6,391 bases of DNA from Spirochaetaceae bacterium (GCA_003249275.1 QKJO01000066.1:1-6391); one strand, 5' to 3'; shown: positions 1 through 6,134, counted from the first letter of the stretch. The notes: a model not told the origin generated them from the sequence alone. Numbers and translations are program-made.

Positions 1-631
1 ACCAGAAGAGGGTTCCCAGACCGAAAAGAAAAAAATAGAGATAGGACTTTTTTTTCAGAATCAGAAAAAGAATGGTATTGTAAATAACAATGCTGATCAG
101 TATTCCGTAAATGATCCCGAAAAACAGATAGTCCCTCAGGATGTATCGCACAAACGACCCGGCCTCCCAGAATCGGACTTCAAAGTTAAAGGCCAGGGGT
201 GTCTGCAGACGCACAAAAACCGGCTCACGGGGATTCACATTATCGGGAACCATGGTGCTCTGGGTTCTGTAGCTCAGCTTGCCTGCTTTTGTGATCTTAT
301 GAACCGTCCCGTCCCGGAGGGGAAAGTAAAAATCCGCTCTGGTGAAAGAGGACTTGTTGATTTCAAGGATGCTTCCGGTCCGGATCTCAGGAGGAAGAAG
401 AATCCGTATCCACAGATCTTCTGAAAAATACCCCAGACTGTAGGATGACTCCGTCAGCCAGGTGAATTCGGCGTCCCGTCCCTCCGCTTCGTCCGGAGAG
501 AGACCCGGTTCCGCCTTCAGATAGGCTGTCTGATTTGAATAGTTGAAATAATCTTTTTCGATAAGAAGAGCCAGAATCAGACAGAGAGAGACATAAAGAA
601 GCACAACAAAGAGGGCGGATCTCAACTTCAT
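1..631 (-). CDS. 7TMR-DISM family membrane sensor, N-terminal part (3' end beyond the left edge)
   Basis: Reading from ATG 631-629, the frame stays open for 210 codons to the window edge. Residues 5-24 are a hydrophobic signal anchor or signal peptide. Residues about 55-160 are a periplasmic, beta-rich region resembling the DISMED2 sensory domain (a W-I-R-I-L strand near 74-78, a late F-V-R-L strand near 139-142, and F-W-E-A-G-S-F near 154-160). Residues about 168-192 and 196-210 are the first two membrane helices of a 7TM-DISM module; the Y-G-I-L...Y-N-T-I-L-F-L pattern followed by K-K-K-S-Y-L-Y is typical. In this family the helices lead to a cytoplasmic output domain (histidine kinase, GGDEF, phosphatase or cyclase), which lies outside the window, so the output is unknown. 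No Shine-Dalgarno precedes the start. An alternative ATG at 641 reads a different, low-quality frame and was not used. The family call is fairly sure; the ligand is unknown. Confidence 0.8.
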   Translation of the reverse strand, partial: MKLRSALFVVLLYVSLCLILALLIEKDYFNYSNQTAYLKAEPGLSPDEAEGRDAEFTWLTESSYSLGYFSEDLWIRILLPPEIRTGSILEINKSSFTRADFYFPLRDGTVHKITKAGKLSYRTQSTMVPDNVNPREPVFVRLQTPLAFNFEVRFWEAGSFVRYILRDYLFFGIIYGILISIVIYNTILFLILKKKSYLYFFLFGLGTLFW

Positions 632-660
632 ATGTGTTCATTATACATGATAGTTGAGAT
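619..660 (-). promoter_or_regulatory. Inverted repeat enclosing the sensor-gene start codon
   Basis: On the minus strand, arm ATCTCAACT (660-652) pairs perfectly with AGTTGAGAT (627-619). After one bulged A (651), TCAT (650-647) pairs with ATGA (631-628), giving 13 pairs with a 15-nt loop (646-632). The sensor ATG (631-629) lies inside the stem. No T-tract follows, so it is a poor intrinsic terminator. In RNA it would occlude the start codon; in DNA the dyad could also be an operator. Confidence 0.5.
640..645 (-). promoter_or_regulatory. Candidate -10 box for the sensor gene
   Basis: A perfect TATAAT lies on the minus strand 8 nt before the ATG at 631. No good -35 is visible at 16-18 bp (the 17-bp position reads TGGCTG). 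If used, transcription would begin about at the start codon and give a nearly leaderless mRNA, which would fit the missing Shine-Dalgarno. It may be chance in an AT-rich stretch. Confidence 0.3.
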
Positions 661-696
661 TCCAGCCATTTACTTTAATTACAGAACTGAAGATTC

Positions 697-1740
697 CTAT
701 TCGGCAGACTTGATTTCATCCCAGATACGGCTGTACAGGGCGTTGTCATCACCCAGGTCCAGAAGGATTTCTGATGTATCTATAACAGCGTCGTCCAGAA
801 ACACTGCCGGATCTTCAAGGATCTCTTGATCAAGAAGTTCATAGGACGGCAGATTGGGAGCCAGATACCAGACATAGGCTGTATTGGCGGCAGCGACTTC
901 CGGCCTGAGCATATAGTCGATAAAGGCGTAGGCGGCTTCCGGATTCCTTGCGTCTTTGAGGATCACCATATTATCGATGGAGATGGATGTGCCCTCCCGG
1001 GGAATGATAAAGCGCAGATCCTCCTGCTCCTCCTGAACCTGAAGAATATCTCCCGAATATCCCTGGGAGACGGAGAACTCTCCGCTGACAAGTCCGTTTT
1101 TGTACTGGTCGTTCTCAAACTTGGCCAGATTCTTCTTCCATTTGATCAGAAGGTCCCGGGCCTCTTCCAGTTCTTTCACCGACGTGGAATTGTAGGAGTA
1201 GCCCAGATACTTCAGAGCGGCACCGATGGTCTCCCTCACATCGTTGAGCATGGTCATCTTTCCGGCAAAGCGGCTGTCGCCGAAGACATCCCAGGAGATG
1301 GAGTCGATCTCGCCGGTAACCGATTCCAGATAGCCGATCCCCGTCGTACTCACCATATAGGGAACCGAATAGTCCATCTTCGAATCCGAGTTCAGATTCA
1401 GAAACCGGGGGTCCAGATTTCCCAGATTGGAAAGGCGATCGTGATCCAGTTCCTGAAGCATTCCGTTCTTCATCATGATCTCGGCCATATAGCTGGTGGG
1501 GAAGACGATATCGTAGCCGCCCGCACCCGACTTCAGTTTGGCGAACATGGATTCATTGGAATCGAAGTAGTCGGTCACCACCTTGATCCCCGTTTCTTTT
1601 GTGAACTCTTTAACCAGATCTTCATCGATGTAGTCGGACCAGTTGTAGAGGTAGAGAGTCTCTTTCTTACCCGAAGAACAGGACAGAAAAGCGGTCAGAA
1701 CCAGTACGGTCAGGAAGACCCGGAATAATGTTGATTTCAT
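697..1740 (-). CDS. potD: Polyamine ABC transporter substrate-binding lipoprotein (PotD-like)
   Basis: 347 residues, the usual PotD length. Residues 1-20 are a signal peptide ending F-L-S before Cys21, a relaxed lipobox, so the protein is probably lipid-anchored at the outer face of the inner membrane. It follows E. coli PotD along its length: N-W-S-D-Y (33-37), S-N-E-S-M-F-A-K-L-K (61-70), Y-D-I-V-F-P-T-S-Y (76-84), N-D-V-R-E (166-170), L-R-P-E-V-A (278-283). By recalled alignment with PotD, ligand contacts W34, Y37, Y84, D167, E170, D256 and Y292 are kept. PotD Trp229, Trp255 and Gln327 correspond to Y228, S254 and L326 here. It should capture a polyamine and deliver it to PotBC; the pocket changes leave the exact ligand open. 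ATG 1740 overlaps the potC stop by 4 nt and has AGGAG 9 nt upstream. It is last in the operon; no terminator is seen after it. Confidence 0.93.
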   Translation of the reverse strand: MKSTLFRVFLTVLVLTAFLSCSSGKKETLYLYNWSDYIDEDLVKEFTKETGIKVVTDYFDSNESMFAKLKSGAGGYDIVFPTSYMAEIMMKNGMLQELDHDRLSNLGNLDPRFLNLNSDSKMDYSVPYMVSTTGIGYLESVTGEIDSISWDVFGDSRFAGKMTMLNDVRETIGAALKYLGYSYNSTSVKELEEARDLLIKWKKNLAKFENDQYKNGLVSGEFSVSQGYSGDILQVQEEQEDLRFIIPREGTSISIDNMVILKDARNPEAAYAFIDYMLRPEVAAANTAYVWYLAPNLPSYELLDQEILEDPAVFLDDAVIDTSEILLDLGDDNALYSRIWDEIKSAE

Positions 1741-2513
1741 TTTGGAATTCTCCTTTGGCTGCGCTGGTACACCAGAACCAGCAGAAATGTAAGGGCTATA
1801 AAGATTGTCGAAAGTGCATTGATCACGGGAGGTGTCCCGAATCTGATCATGCTGTATATCTGAACCGGCAGTGTGGAAGCTCCGGGTCCTGCTGTAAAGA
1901 AGGTAATGATGAAGTCATCCAGTGAGAGGGTGACCGCCAGAAGAGCTCCCGAAAGGATGCCCGGCATCAGGAGAGGAATATAGATCCTGATAAGGATGGT
2001 TTTTCCGTCCGCCCCCAGATCCCGGGCCGCTTCGACGATTGTAAAGTCGAAGTCCTGAAACCGGGCCTGCACCATGGAGGCTACATAGCTCACACTGAAG
2101 GTGATATGCCCGATGATCACTGTCATCAGACTGAGTTTGATGCCTGCGGCGATGAAGAACAGAAGGAGCTGGATACCGATCAGGATATCGGGCATCACCA
2201 GGGGCAGGGAAACGATCATCTGGTGGCTCTTCTGCAACCGGCTCTTATAGCGGGCAAGAGCCACGCCGGCCAGGCTTCCAATCAGGGTGGAGATCAGGAC
2301 GGACAGGGTGGTGACAATGAGGGTGTTTTTGAGGGACCGGGCGATATTCTCGTCACCCAGAAGCTTCTCATACCACTTGAAAGAGAATCCTCCCCAGACG
2401 GAGGAAACCCGTGAGGCATTGAAAGAGTTGGCCACCAGGATCACCAGGGGCAGATAGATGAAGATCATCGTGATGATCAACAGAACACGGCTGATCCGTT
2501 CGGTCCCCTTCAT
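1737..2513 (-). CDS. potC: Polyamine ABC transporter permease PotC
   Basis: 258 residues, close to E. coli PotC. Six predicted membrane helices lie at about 9-28, 66-87, 100-121, 127-148, 184-206 and 232-249. The cytoplasmic EAA coupling loop, E-A-A-R-D-L-G-A-D-G at 161-170 followed by I-Y-I-P (177-180), is the contact site for the ATPase. The L-S-L-D-D-F-I-I-T-F segment (196-205) is typical of PotC-type subunits and helps distinguish it from PotB. It should pair with the PotB-like subunit to form the membrane channel. ATG 2513 overlaps the potB stop in an ATGA junction, with GGAGGA 8 nt upstream. The potC stop overlaps potD in the same way. Confidence 0.94.
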   Translation of the reverse strand: MKGTERISRVLLIITMIFIYLPLVILVANSFNASRVSSVWGGFSFKWYEKLLGDENIARSLKNTLIVTTLSVLISTLIGSLAGVALARYKSRLQKSHQMIVSLPLVMPDILIGIQLLLFFIAAGIKLSLMTVIIGHITFSVSYVASMVQARFQDFDFTIVEAARDLGADGKTILIRIYIPLLMPGILSGALLAVTLSLDDFIITFFTAGPGASTLPVQIYSMIRFGTPPVINALSTIFIALTFLLVLVYQRSQRRIPK

Positions 2514-3373
2514 AAGGTCAGTCCTCCCCCCAGTCCTCCGTCCCCTTTCAGATGACGGGATCTGGACAGGGAGACAAAGGAGGGAATGAGGATCACCAGC
2601 AGCATGATGCTGGACAGAGCTCCTGCCCGGGGAAGGTTGCGGTCCACAAAGACGTACTGGGCGATCTTGTTCCCCAGCATCTCCGAGTTGGTTCCCCCCA
2701 CCACTTCCGGGATGATGTAACTGCCCAGAGCGGGAATAAAGACCACAAGCAGGGCGCTCAGGATGCCCGACCGTATGCCGGGAATATACACCCTCGTCAG
2801 CACCCGGAAGCCCGATGCACCAAGATCCCTGGCCGCTTCGAGAAGGGAATAATCAAAACCCTCGGCGGCGCTGTACATGGGCAGCAGGGCAAAGGGCAGA
2901 TAGGTATAGACCAGAACCAGAAGAACCGCCCCCTCGTTGTAAAGGAGTGAGGCATCCGGGGAGACCAGGCGGAGAGCGACAAGAAGAGCCTTCAGAGCCC
3001 CGTCGGGGTGAAGAATCACCTTCCAGGCATAAATCCTTATGAGAAAGTTGGTCCAGAAGGGCACGATGAGCAGGAGAAGGACATTCTGCTGGGATCTGAC
3101 CGGCAGCCTGGCCATGGCATAACTGCAGGGAAAGGAGATCAGGATGGTGATGAGGGTGGTCAGCAGACTGAGCCGGAGAGTCCTGACTGTCACGGCAGCG
3201 TACTTCGACAGACCCAGACTCTTATAGGACGAGAGGGTCCAGACCTTGAGAATTCCCCCGTAGGCATCGGCAGACCGGAAACTTGTAATCACGACGATCA
3301 GGGCCGGAACCGCAAAGAAAACCAGCAGCCAGAGAAAGGACGGAAGAGTCAGGGCGGTTTCATTCCTCTTCAA
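2510..3373 (-). CDS. potB: Polyamine ABC transporter permease PotB
   Basis: 287 residues with six predicted membrane helices (about 13-31, 68-87, 97-117, 148-170, 202-222 and 252-270). The EAA loop E-A-A-R-D-L-G-A-S-G lies at 179-188, followed by Y-I-P (196-198). The W-T-N-F-L-I-R-I-Y-A-W segment (107-117) and the G-S-Y-I-I-P-E-V-V-G-G segment (217-227) are hallmarks of PotB/PotH-type subunits. It forms the channel with PotC. The start is TTG at 3373-3371, overlapping the potA stop as TTGA. No ATG or GTG lies in frame upstream near the junction or downstream before helix 1, so TTG is the only sensible start. Purine-rich GGAGGAGATGGAAGAG upstream supplies the ribosome site. The C-terminal tail is glycine-rich (279-284). 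Confidence 0.93.
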   Translation of the reverse strand: MKRNETALTLPSFLWLLVFFAVPALIVVITSFRSADAYGGILKVWTLSSYKSLGLSKYAAVTVRTLRLSLLTTLITILISFPCSYAMARLPVRSQQNVLLLLIVPFWTNFLIRIYAWKVILHPDGALKALLVALRLVSPDASLLYNEGAVLLVLVYTYLPFALLPMYSAAEGFDYSLLEAARDLGASGFRVLTRVYIPGIRSGILSALLVVFIPALGSYIIPEVVGGTNSEMLGNKIAQYVFVDRNLPRAGALSSIMLLVILIPSFVSLSRSRHLKGDGGLGGGLTL

Positions 3374-4581
3374 ATCTCTTCCATCTCCTCCCGGACAAGC
3401 TCGCCCGGCTGTTCGTCCGCTTCCAGATCAAGATACTCCTCATCCGGATTGGTCAGAAGATTTTCATCCTGTTCCCTGTACCGTTTCAGCATGAAACCGT
3501 CATCCCGGTGCCAGCTGAGCCAGATCCTGTCCTCCCACTCCGGGGGTTTGCTGTCCATGAGGAAATGCCTGTGCGAATCCATGACGACGATGAGCCAGTC
3601 GCCGCTGCGGACCCAGTATTTCGTATAGGACCCCATATAGACCTTGTCTTCCACCACGCCTTCCAGAATGTTGACGTTCTCATCCGCATCGGGGGGAGTC
3701 CTGGTTATGGAAAGCTTCTCGGGACGGAGGGAAAGGTAGATATGTTCGCCGATTTCACGGGGCTGGTCGTTGAAGCACCGGGCATCGGGGAGTCCGTCTA
3801 TCTCCAGAACAGAGTATTCACCGCTGGGACTGATGGACTTGATGCTTCCGTCAAAGAAATTGGTGTCGCCGATGAAGGCGGCTGTAAAACTGGACTGGGG
3901 ACACTCATAAATTTCAACCGGTGTTCCCACCTGTTCGATCCTGCCCTGATTCATCACCGCAATGCGGTCGGAAAGGCTCATGGCTTCACCCTGATCGTGG
4001 GTCACGAAGAGAAAGGTGATGCCCACCTCGTCATGGATCTGGTCGAGTTCCAGCAGCATCTTCTGCCTGAGCTTCAGATCCAGGGCGGCCAGGGGTTCAT
4101 CCAGGAGCAGCACCTGGGGTTTGTTAATGACCGCCCGGGCGATGGCGACTCTCTGCTTCTGTCCGCCCGAAATTTCGGAGGGGCTCTTATCCGCATGATC
4201 CGCCATCTGGATCAGATCCAGAGCGGCATCGGTTTCATACAGCCATTCTTTGCGGGACATCTTCCGGCCCGAAGCTTTCAGGCCGAATCCGATGTTCTCT
4301 CTCACCGTCATATGGGGAAAAAGGGCATAGTTCTGGAACACCGTATTGACGGGGCGTCTGTTTGCCGGCAGCCGGGTGATATCCTGGCCGTTCAGCAGGA
4401 TGCGTCCGCCGTCGGGTTCTTCAAAACCGGCGCAGATTCTGAGCAGCGTGGTCTTGCCGCAGCCTGAGGGCCCCAGAAGGCTGAACACCTCGCCCTGCTG
4501 TATGGATAATGACAGGTCCTGTACGACCTGTATCGATCCGAAGGATTTACTGATCCCTTCGAAAACCAGAAAGTCCTTCAA
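3370..4581 (-). CDS. potA: Polyamine ABC transporter ATP-binding protein PotA
   Basis: 403 residues. The nucleotide-binding domain shows Walker A G-P-S-G-C-G-K-T (37-44), Q-loop Gln83, signature I-S-G-G-Q (137-141), Walker B V-L-L-L-D-E (157-162) with catalytic Glu162, D-loop L-A-A-L-D (164-168) and switch His195, so it should be an active ATPase. A TOBE_2-type domain spans about 283-365 and contains the PotA-typical S-L-R-P-E-K-L (284-290). It energises import through the EAA loops of PotB and PotC. The start is TTG at 4581-4579: the codon just before it is TGA, the next in-frame Met is residue 91 beyond Walker A, and GGGGAGG lies 9 nt upstream. The last 36 residues carry about 15 acidic and 2 basic residues, and the protein is about 25 residues longer than E. 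coli PotA. It is first in the operon. Confidence 0.95.
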   Translation of the reverse strand: MKDFLVFEGISKSFGSIQVVQDLSLSIQQGEVFSLLGPSGCGKTTLLRICAGFEEPDGGRILLNGQDITRLPANRRPVNTVFQNYALFPHMTVRENIGFGLKASGRKMSRKEWLYETDAALDLIQMADHADKSPSEISGGQKQRVAIARAVINKPQVLLLDEPLAALDLKLRQKMLLELDQIHDEVGITFLFVTHDQGEAMSLSDRIAVMNQGRIEQVGTPVEIYECPQSSFTAAFIGDTNFFDGSIKSISPSGEYSVLEIDGLPDARCFNDQPREIGEHIYLSLRPEKLSITRTPPDADENVNILEGVVEDKVYMGSYTKYWVRSGDWLIVVMDSHRHFLMDSKPPEWEDRIWLSWHRDDGFMLKRYREQDENLLTNPDEEYLDLEADEQPGELVREEMEEI

Positions 4582-4590
4582 TCAACGAAT

Positions 4591-4597
4591 CCTCCCC
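4591..4597 (-). promoter_or_regulatory. Ribosome binding site of potA (fixes a TTG start)
   Basis: GGGGAGG on the minus strand ends 9 nt before TTG 4581-4579. With the in-frame TGA at 4584-4582, it fixes TTG as the start codon. Confidence 0.75.
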
Positions 4598-4707
4598 AGA
4601 AACTTATTAGAATTCTCATTATTCACAAAAACCCCGATTTTACCATAACTTTCATGAGAAATACGGCCTATATTGTCCGGTTTCATAGAACAGAAAACCG
4701 CGGATTA

Positions 4708-4735
4708 ATTGTAGTATGTAAAAAAATGCAGTCAA
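4708..4735 (-). promoter_or_regulatory. Predicted sigma-70 promoter of the potABCD operon
   Basis: On the minus strand a -35 TTGACT (4735-4730) and a -10 TACAAT (4713-4708) are separated by 16 bp, each one mismatch from consensus. Transcription would start near 4701 and leave a leader of about 120 nt before potA. The leader begins with a 6-bp inverted repeat (CGGTTT 4700-4695 with AAACCG 4683-4678, 11-nt loop). The -35 box abuts and partly overlaps the ribosome site of the divergent permease, so expression of the two may interfere. Confidence 0.55.
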
Positions 4736-4740
4736 AGGAA
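4734..4740 (+). promoter_or_regulatory. Ribosome binding site choosing the AEC permease start
   Basis: AAAGGAA lies 5-6 nt before ATG 4746. It directly abuts the other in-frame ATG at 4740, which would leave no spacer. The 4746 start is therefore preferred. Confidence 0.6.
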
Positions 4741-4745
4741 TGAAT

Positions 4746-5672
4746 ATGACAGCCACTTTATTGAGCATTCTCCCGGTCATTCTCTTCTTCATCCTCGGAT
4801 ACATCCTGAAAAGGAGCGGCTTTCTGAGGGAGGGAAGCAGCGGGGACATCAAGAAAATCGTCTCTACAATCGCCCTTCCCGCCCTGCTTTTTCAGGCCTT
4901 CGCTTCATTGAGCCTTGAAACAAGATTCCTGTCTCTGGTGGTGCTTATATTTCTGCTTTGCGGTCTGATGATCATCCTTGGAAAGATCACGGCCCGGATT
5001 CTGAAGGTAAGATCCCCCTACTGGTCCCTGATGATGGGAGGCTTTGAAATGGGGATGCTGGGCTATGCCCTCTTTCTTTCCCTTTACGGGAACGAAAACC
5101 TCTCGAAGATCGCCCTTATGGACCTGGGTCAGGTTCTGTTTGTCTTCTTTGTACTGATGACCCTTCTGATCAGGGAAAAGGAGGGCAGGAGATCTGCCTC
5201 CGGCCTGATTCTCTCCTTTTTGAAATCTCCGGTGATCCTGGCCATCTTTGCCGGTCTGGCAAGCGGTGCGCTGAAGAATCATATCTCACCCCATCCGCTG
5301 ACCGCTGCTCTGGGAGAGTTTCTGAAACTGGCCGGGAATTTGACGGTTCCCCTGATTTCTCTGATGATCGGTTATGAGCTCAGTTTCAGGAAACAGGGTC
5401 TGACTCTGGCTCTGAAGACCGTCGCGGTGAGAAAAATTATTCTGATTCTCTTTGCCCTGCTGATCAACAGATATGTTATTAGGGGATATCTCGGGCTGGA
5501 CAGAATTTACGAGATGGCCCTTCTCACAATGTTTCTCCTACCCCCTCCCTTTGTCATCTCCATCTATATGAAGCAGGAAGACCGGGAGGAACTGGACTAT
5601 GTGAACAATACCCTCTCCCTGAGTACGGTTGTTTCGGTGGCCGTGCTGATCATCATGACAGTCCTCTACTGA
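4746..5672 (+). CDS. AEC family permease (auxin efflux carrier-like membrane transporter)
   Basis: 308 residues, the usual AEC length, with about ten hydrophobic segments (about 4-22, 38-56, 62-82, 93-113, 124-143, 160-178, 190-212, 226-243, 255-273 and 292-308). Family signs are the N-terminal I-L-G-Y-I-L-K-R-S-G-F-L (16-27), the A-L-P-A-L-L-F motif (43-49) in helix 2, the P-L-I-S-L-M-I-G segment (202-209) at the start of the second half, and L-S-L-S-T-V-V-S-V (290-298) near the end. AEC proteins are secondary carriers, often for organic acids such as malate or malonate in bacteria; the substrate cannot be told here. It is divergent from potA and separated from it by about 160 bp. Start 4746 is chosen from ribosome-site spacing; 4740 is the alternative. 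No convincing plus-strand promoter was found in the intergenic stretch. Confidence 0.85.
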   Translation: MTATLLSILPVILFFILGYILKRSGFLREGSSGDIKKIVSTIALPALLFQAFASLSLETRFLSLVVLIFLLCGLMIILGKITARILKVRSPYWSLMMGGFEMGMLGYALFLSLYGNENLSKIALMDLGQVLFVFFVLMTLLIREKEGRRSASGLILSFLKSPVILAIFAGLASGALKNHISPHPLTAALGEFLKLAGNLTVPLISLMIGYELSFRKQGLTLALKTVAVRKIILILFALLINRYVIRGYLGLDRIYEMALLTMFLLPPPFVISIYMKQEDREELDYVNNTLSLSTVVSVAVLIIMTVLY

Positions 5673-5703
5673 AAAAAATCCCCGCCGGCTGACCGGAGGG
5701 GAT
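5672..5703 (-). terminator. Intrinsic terminator of the CD3324-like gene
   Basis: On the minus strand ATCCCC (5703-5698), one mismatch, CCGG, a 4-nt loop (5692-5689), CCGG, one mismatch and GGGGAT (5083-register arm 5683-5678) form a GC-rich stem. It is followed at once by seven T (5678-5672). It starts 14 bp after the regulator's stop. The first of the A-run bases on the plus strand is the last base of the permease stop codon, so the same hairpin closes the convergent permease transcript. In that direction no U-tract follows. Confidence 0.85.
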
Positions 5704-5717
5704 CATATAATGAGTCG

Positions 5718-5990
5718 TCATGCCGGATCTTTCCGGTACAGGATCTTCCTGATGCTGTCTGTAGACAGATAGTATCTGTCCGCCAGATCATCCAGAGACC
5801 ATCCCGATCTTTTCAGTGACTTGATCTCGCTGTTTCTCTCTCTCAGACGGGCTTTTGTCCCGTTTTTCTCACCCCAGTTCACCTTTTGAGTACTGTCCCC
5901 GGGGATGTAAATCTGAGCGCCGCTTATATATTTTTGTATTTCCCTGATTAATTCATCCGGAAGATGATCTTCCGCTTTCAGATAAGACAT
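5718..5990 (-). CDS. CD3324 family / Mor-like small HTH DNA-binding protein
   Basis: 90 residues from ATG 5990. The N-terminal half (K-A-E-D-H-L-P-D-E-L-I-R-E-I-Q-K-Y, 5-21) and the G-A-Q-I-Y-I-P motif (24-30) match the CD3324 family and resemble the N-terminal module of Mor-type transcription activators. Residues 53-85 form a predicted helix-turn-helix with S-L-D-D-L-A-D-R-Y (65-73) and a recognition helix in S-T-D-S-I-R-K-I-L-Y (76-85). It is probably a cytoplasmic DNA-binding regulator; its targets are unknown. AAGAGGA (6002-5996) lies 5 nt before ATG 5990, and the family start begins there. An in-frame ATG at 6005 would add five residues (M-K-R-M-T) but has no ribosome site. It is a single gene with its own terminator, convergent with the AEC permease. 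A promoter and small upstream ORF precede it. Confidence 0.8.
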   Translation of the reverse strand: MSYLKAEDHLPDELIREIQKYISGAQIYIPGDSTQKVNWGEKNGTKARLRERNSEIKSLKRSGWSLDDLADRYYLSTDSIRKILYRKDPA

Positions 5991-5995
5991 TGTCA

Positions 5996-6002
5996 TCCTC
6001 TT
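5996..6002 (-). promoter_or_regulatory. Ribosome binding site choosing the CD3324-like start
   Basis: AAGAGGA on the minus strand precedes ATG 5990-5988 with 5 nt between. It overlaps the in-frame upstream ATG 6005 region, so it cannot serve that start. Confidence 0.55.
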
Positions 6003-6027
6003 CATTACCGCATGCGACTGCCGGTTG

Positions 6028-6062
6028 CCTGAGGAGGAATTTTATAAATTCAATCCTTCAGG
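6028..6062. repeat. Imperfect hairpin in the leader of the CD3324-like gene
   Basis: Outer arms CCTGA (6028-6032) and TCAGG (6058-6062) and inner arms GAATT (6037-6041) and AATTC (6047-6051) pair around a 5-nt loop TTATA, with an internal loop between. It lies between the small upstream ORF and the regulator. The right outer arm (CCTTCAGG, 6055-6062) is also complementary to CCTGAAGG at 6124-6131, so two structures compete. Confidence 0.35.
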
Positions 6063-6113
6063 TCAGACAGATCCGAAATAGGGGGTTGGGGTTATTCGCA
6101 TTACTCGGGCCAT
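6063..6113 (-). CDS. Possible 16-codon upstream ORF (leader peptide) before the CD3324-like gene
   Basis: ATG 6113-6111 is preceded 7 nt upstream by AGGAGG (6126-6121), stronger than the ribosome site of the regulator itself. It reads M-A-R-V-M-R-I-T-P-T-P-Y-F-G-S-V and stops at TGA 6065-6063. It sits about 25 nt after the predicted transcription start and 72 nt before the regulator start, the usual place of a leader peptide. No run of identical amino acids suggests classical attenuation. Coding capacity this short can arise by chance; the ribosome site and position are the only support. Confidence 0.35.
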   Translation of the reverse strand: MARVMRITPTPYFGSV

Positions 6114-6134
6114 TAAATTACCTCCTGAAGGTAT

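Noticed and set aside
387..641. 84-residue minus-strand frame starting at ATG 641
   Set aside because: It is out of frame with the 7TMR-DISM protein over the same bases and ends in a serine-rich, non-domain stretch; the 631 frame carries the family signal.
619..660. Reading the dyad after potD as the operon's intrinsic terminator
   Set aside because: No T-tract follows the stem on the minus strand and the stem is AT-rich, so termination is unlikely.
826..1728. 300-residue open frame on the plus strand opposite potD
   Set aside because: It is antisense to a gene with full PotD similarity, its translation has no recognisable domain, and open antisense frames are common opposite such codon usage.
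3008..3628. 206-residue open frame on the plus strand across the potA/potB junction
   Set aside because: Its composition is low-complexity and hydrophilic (rich in Gln, Gly, Ser, Arg), and it spans the antisense of two well-supported genes.
3508..4467. 319-residue open frame on the plus strand opposite potA
   Set aside because: It mirrors the conserved ABC ATPase motifs in antisense and shows no domain of its own.
4905..5282. 125-residue minus-strand frame opposite the AEC permease
   Set aside because: It is an antisense shadow with Gln/Lys/His-rich composition and no domain.
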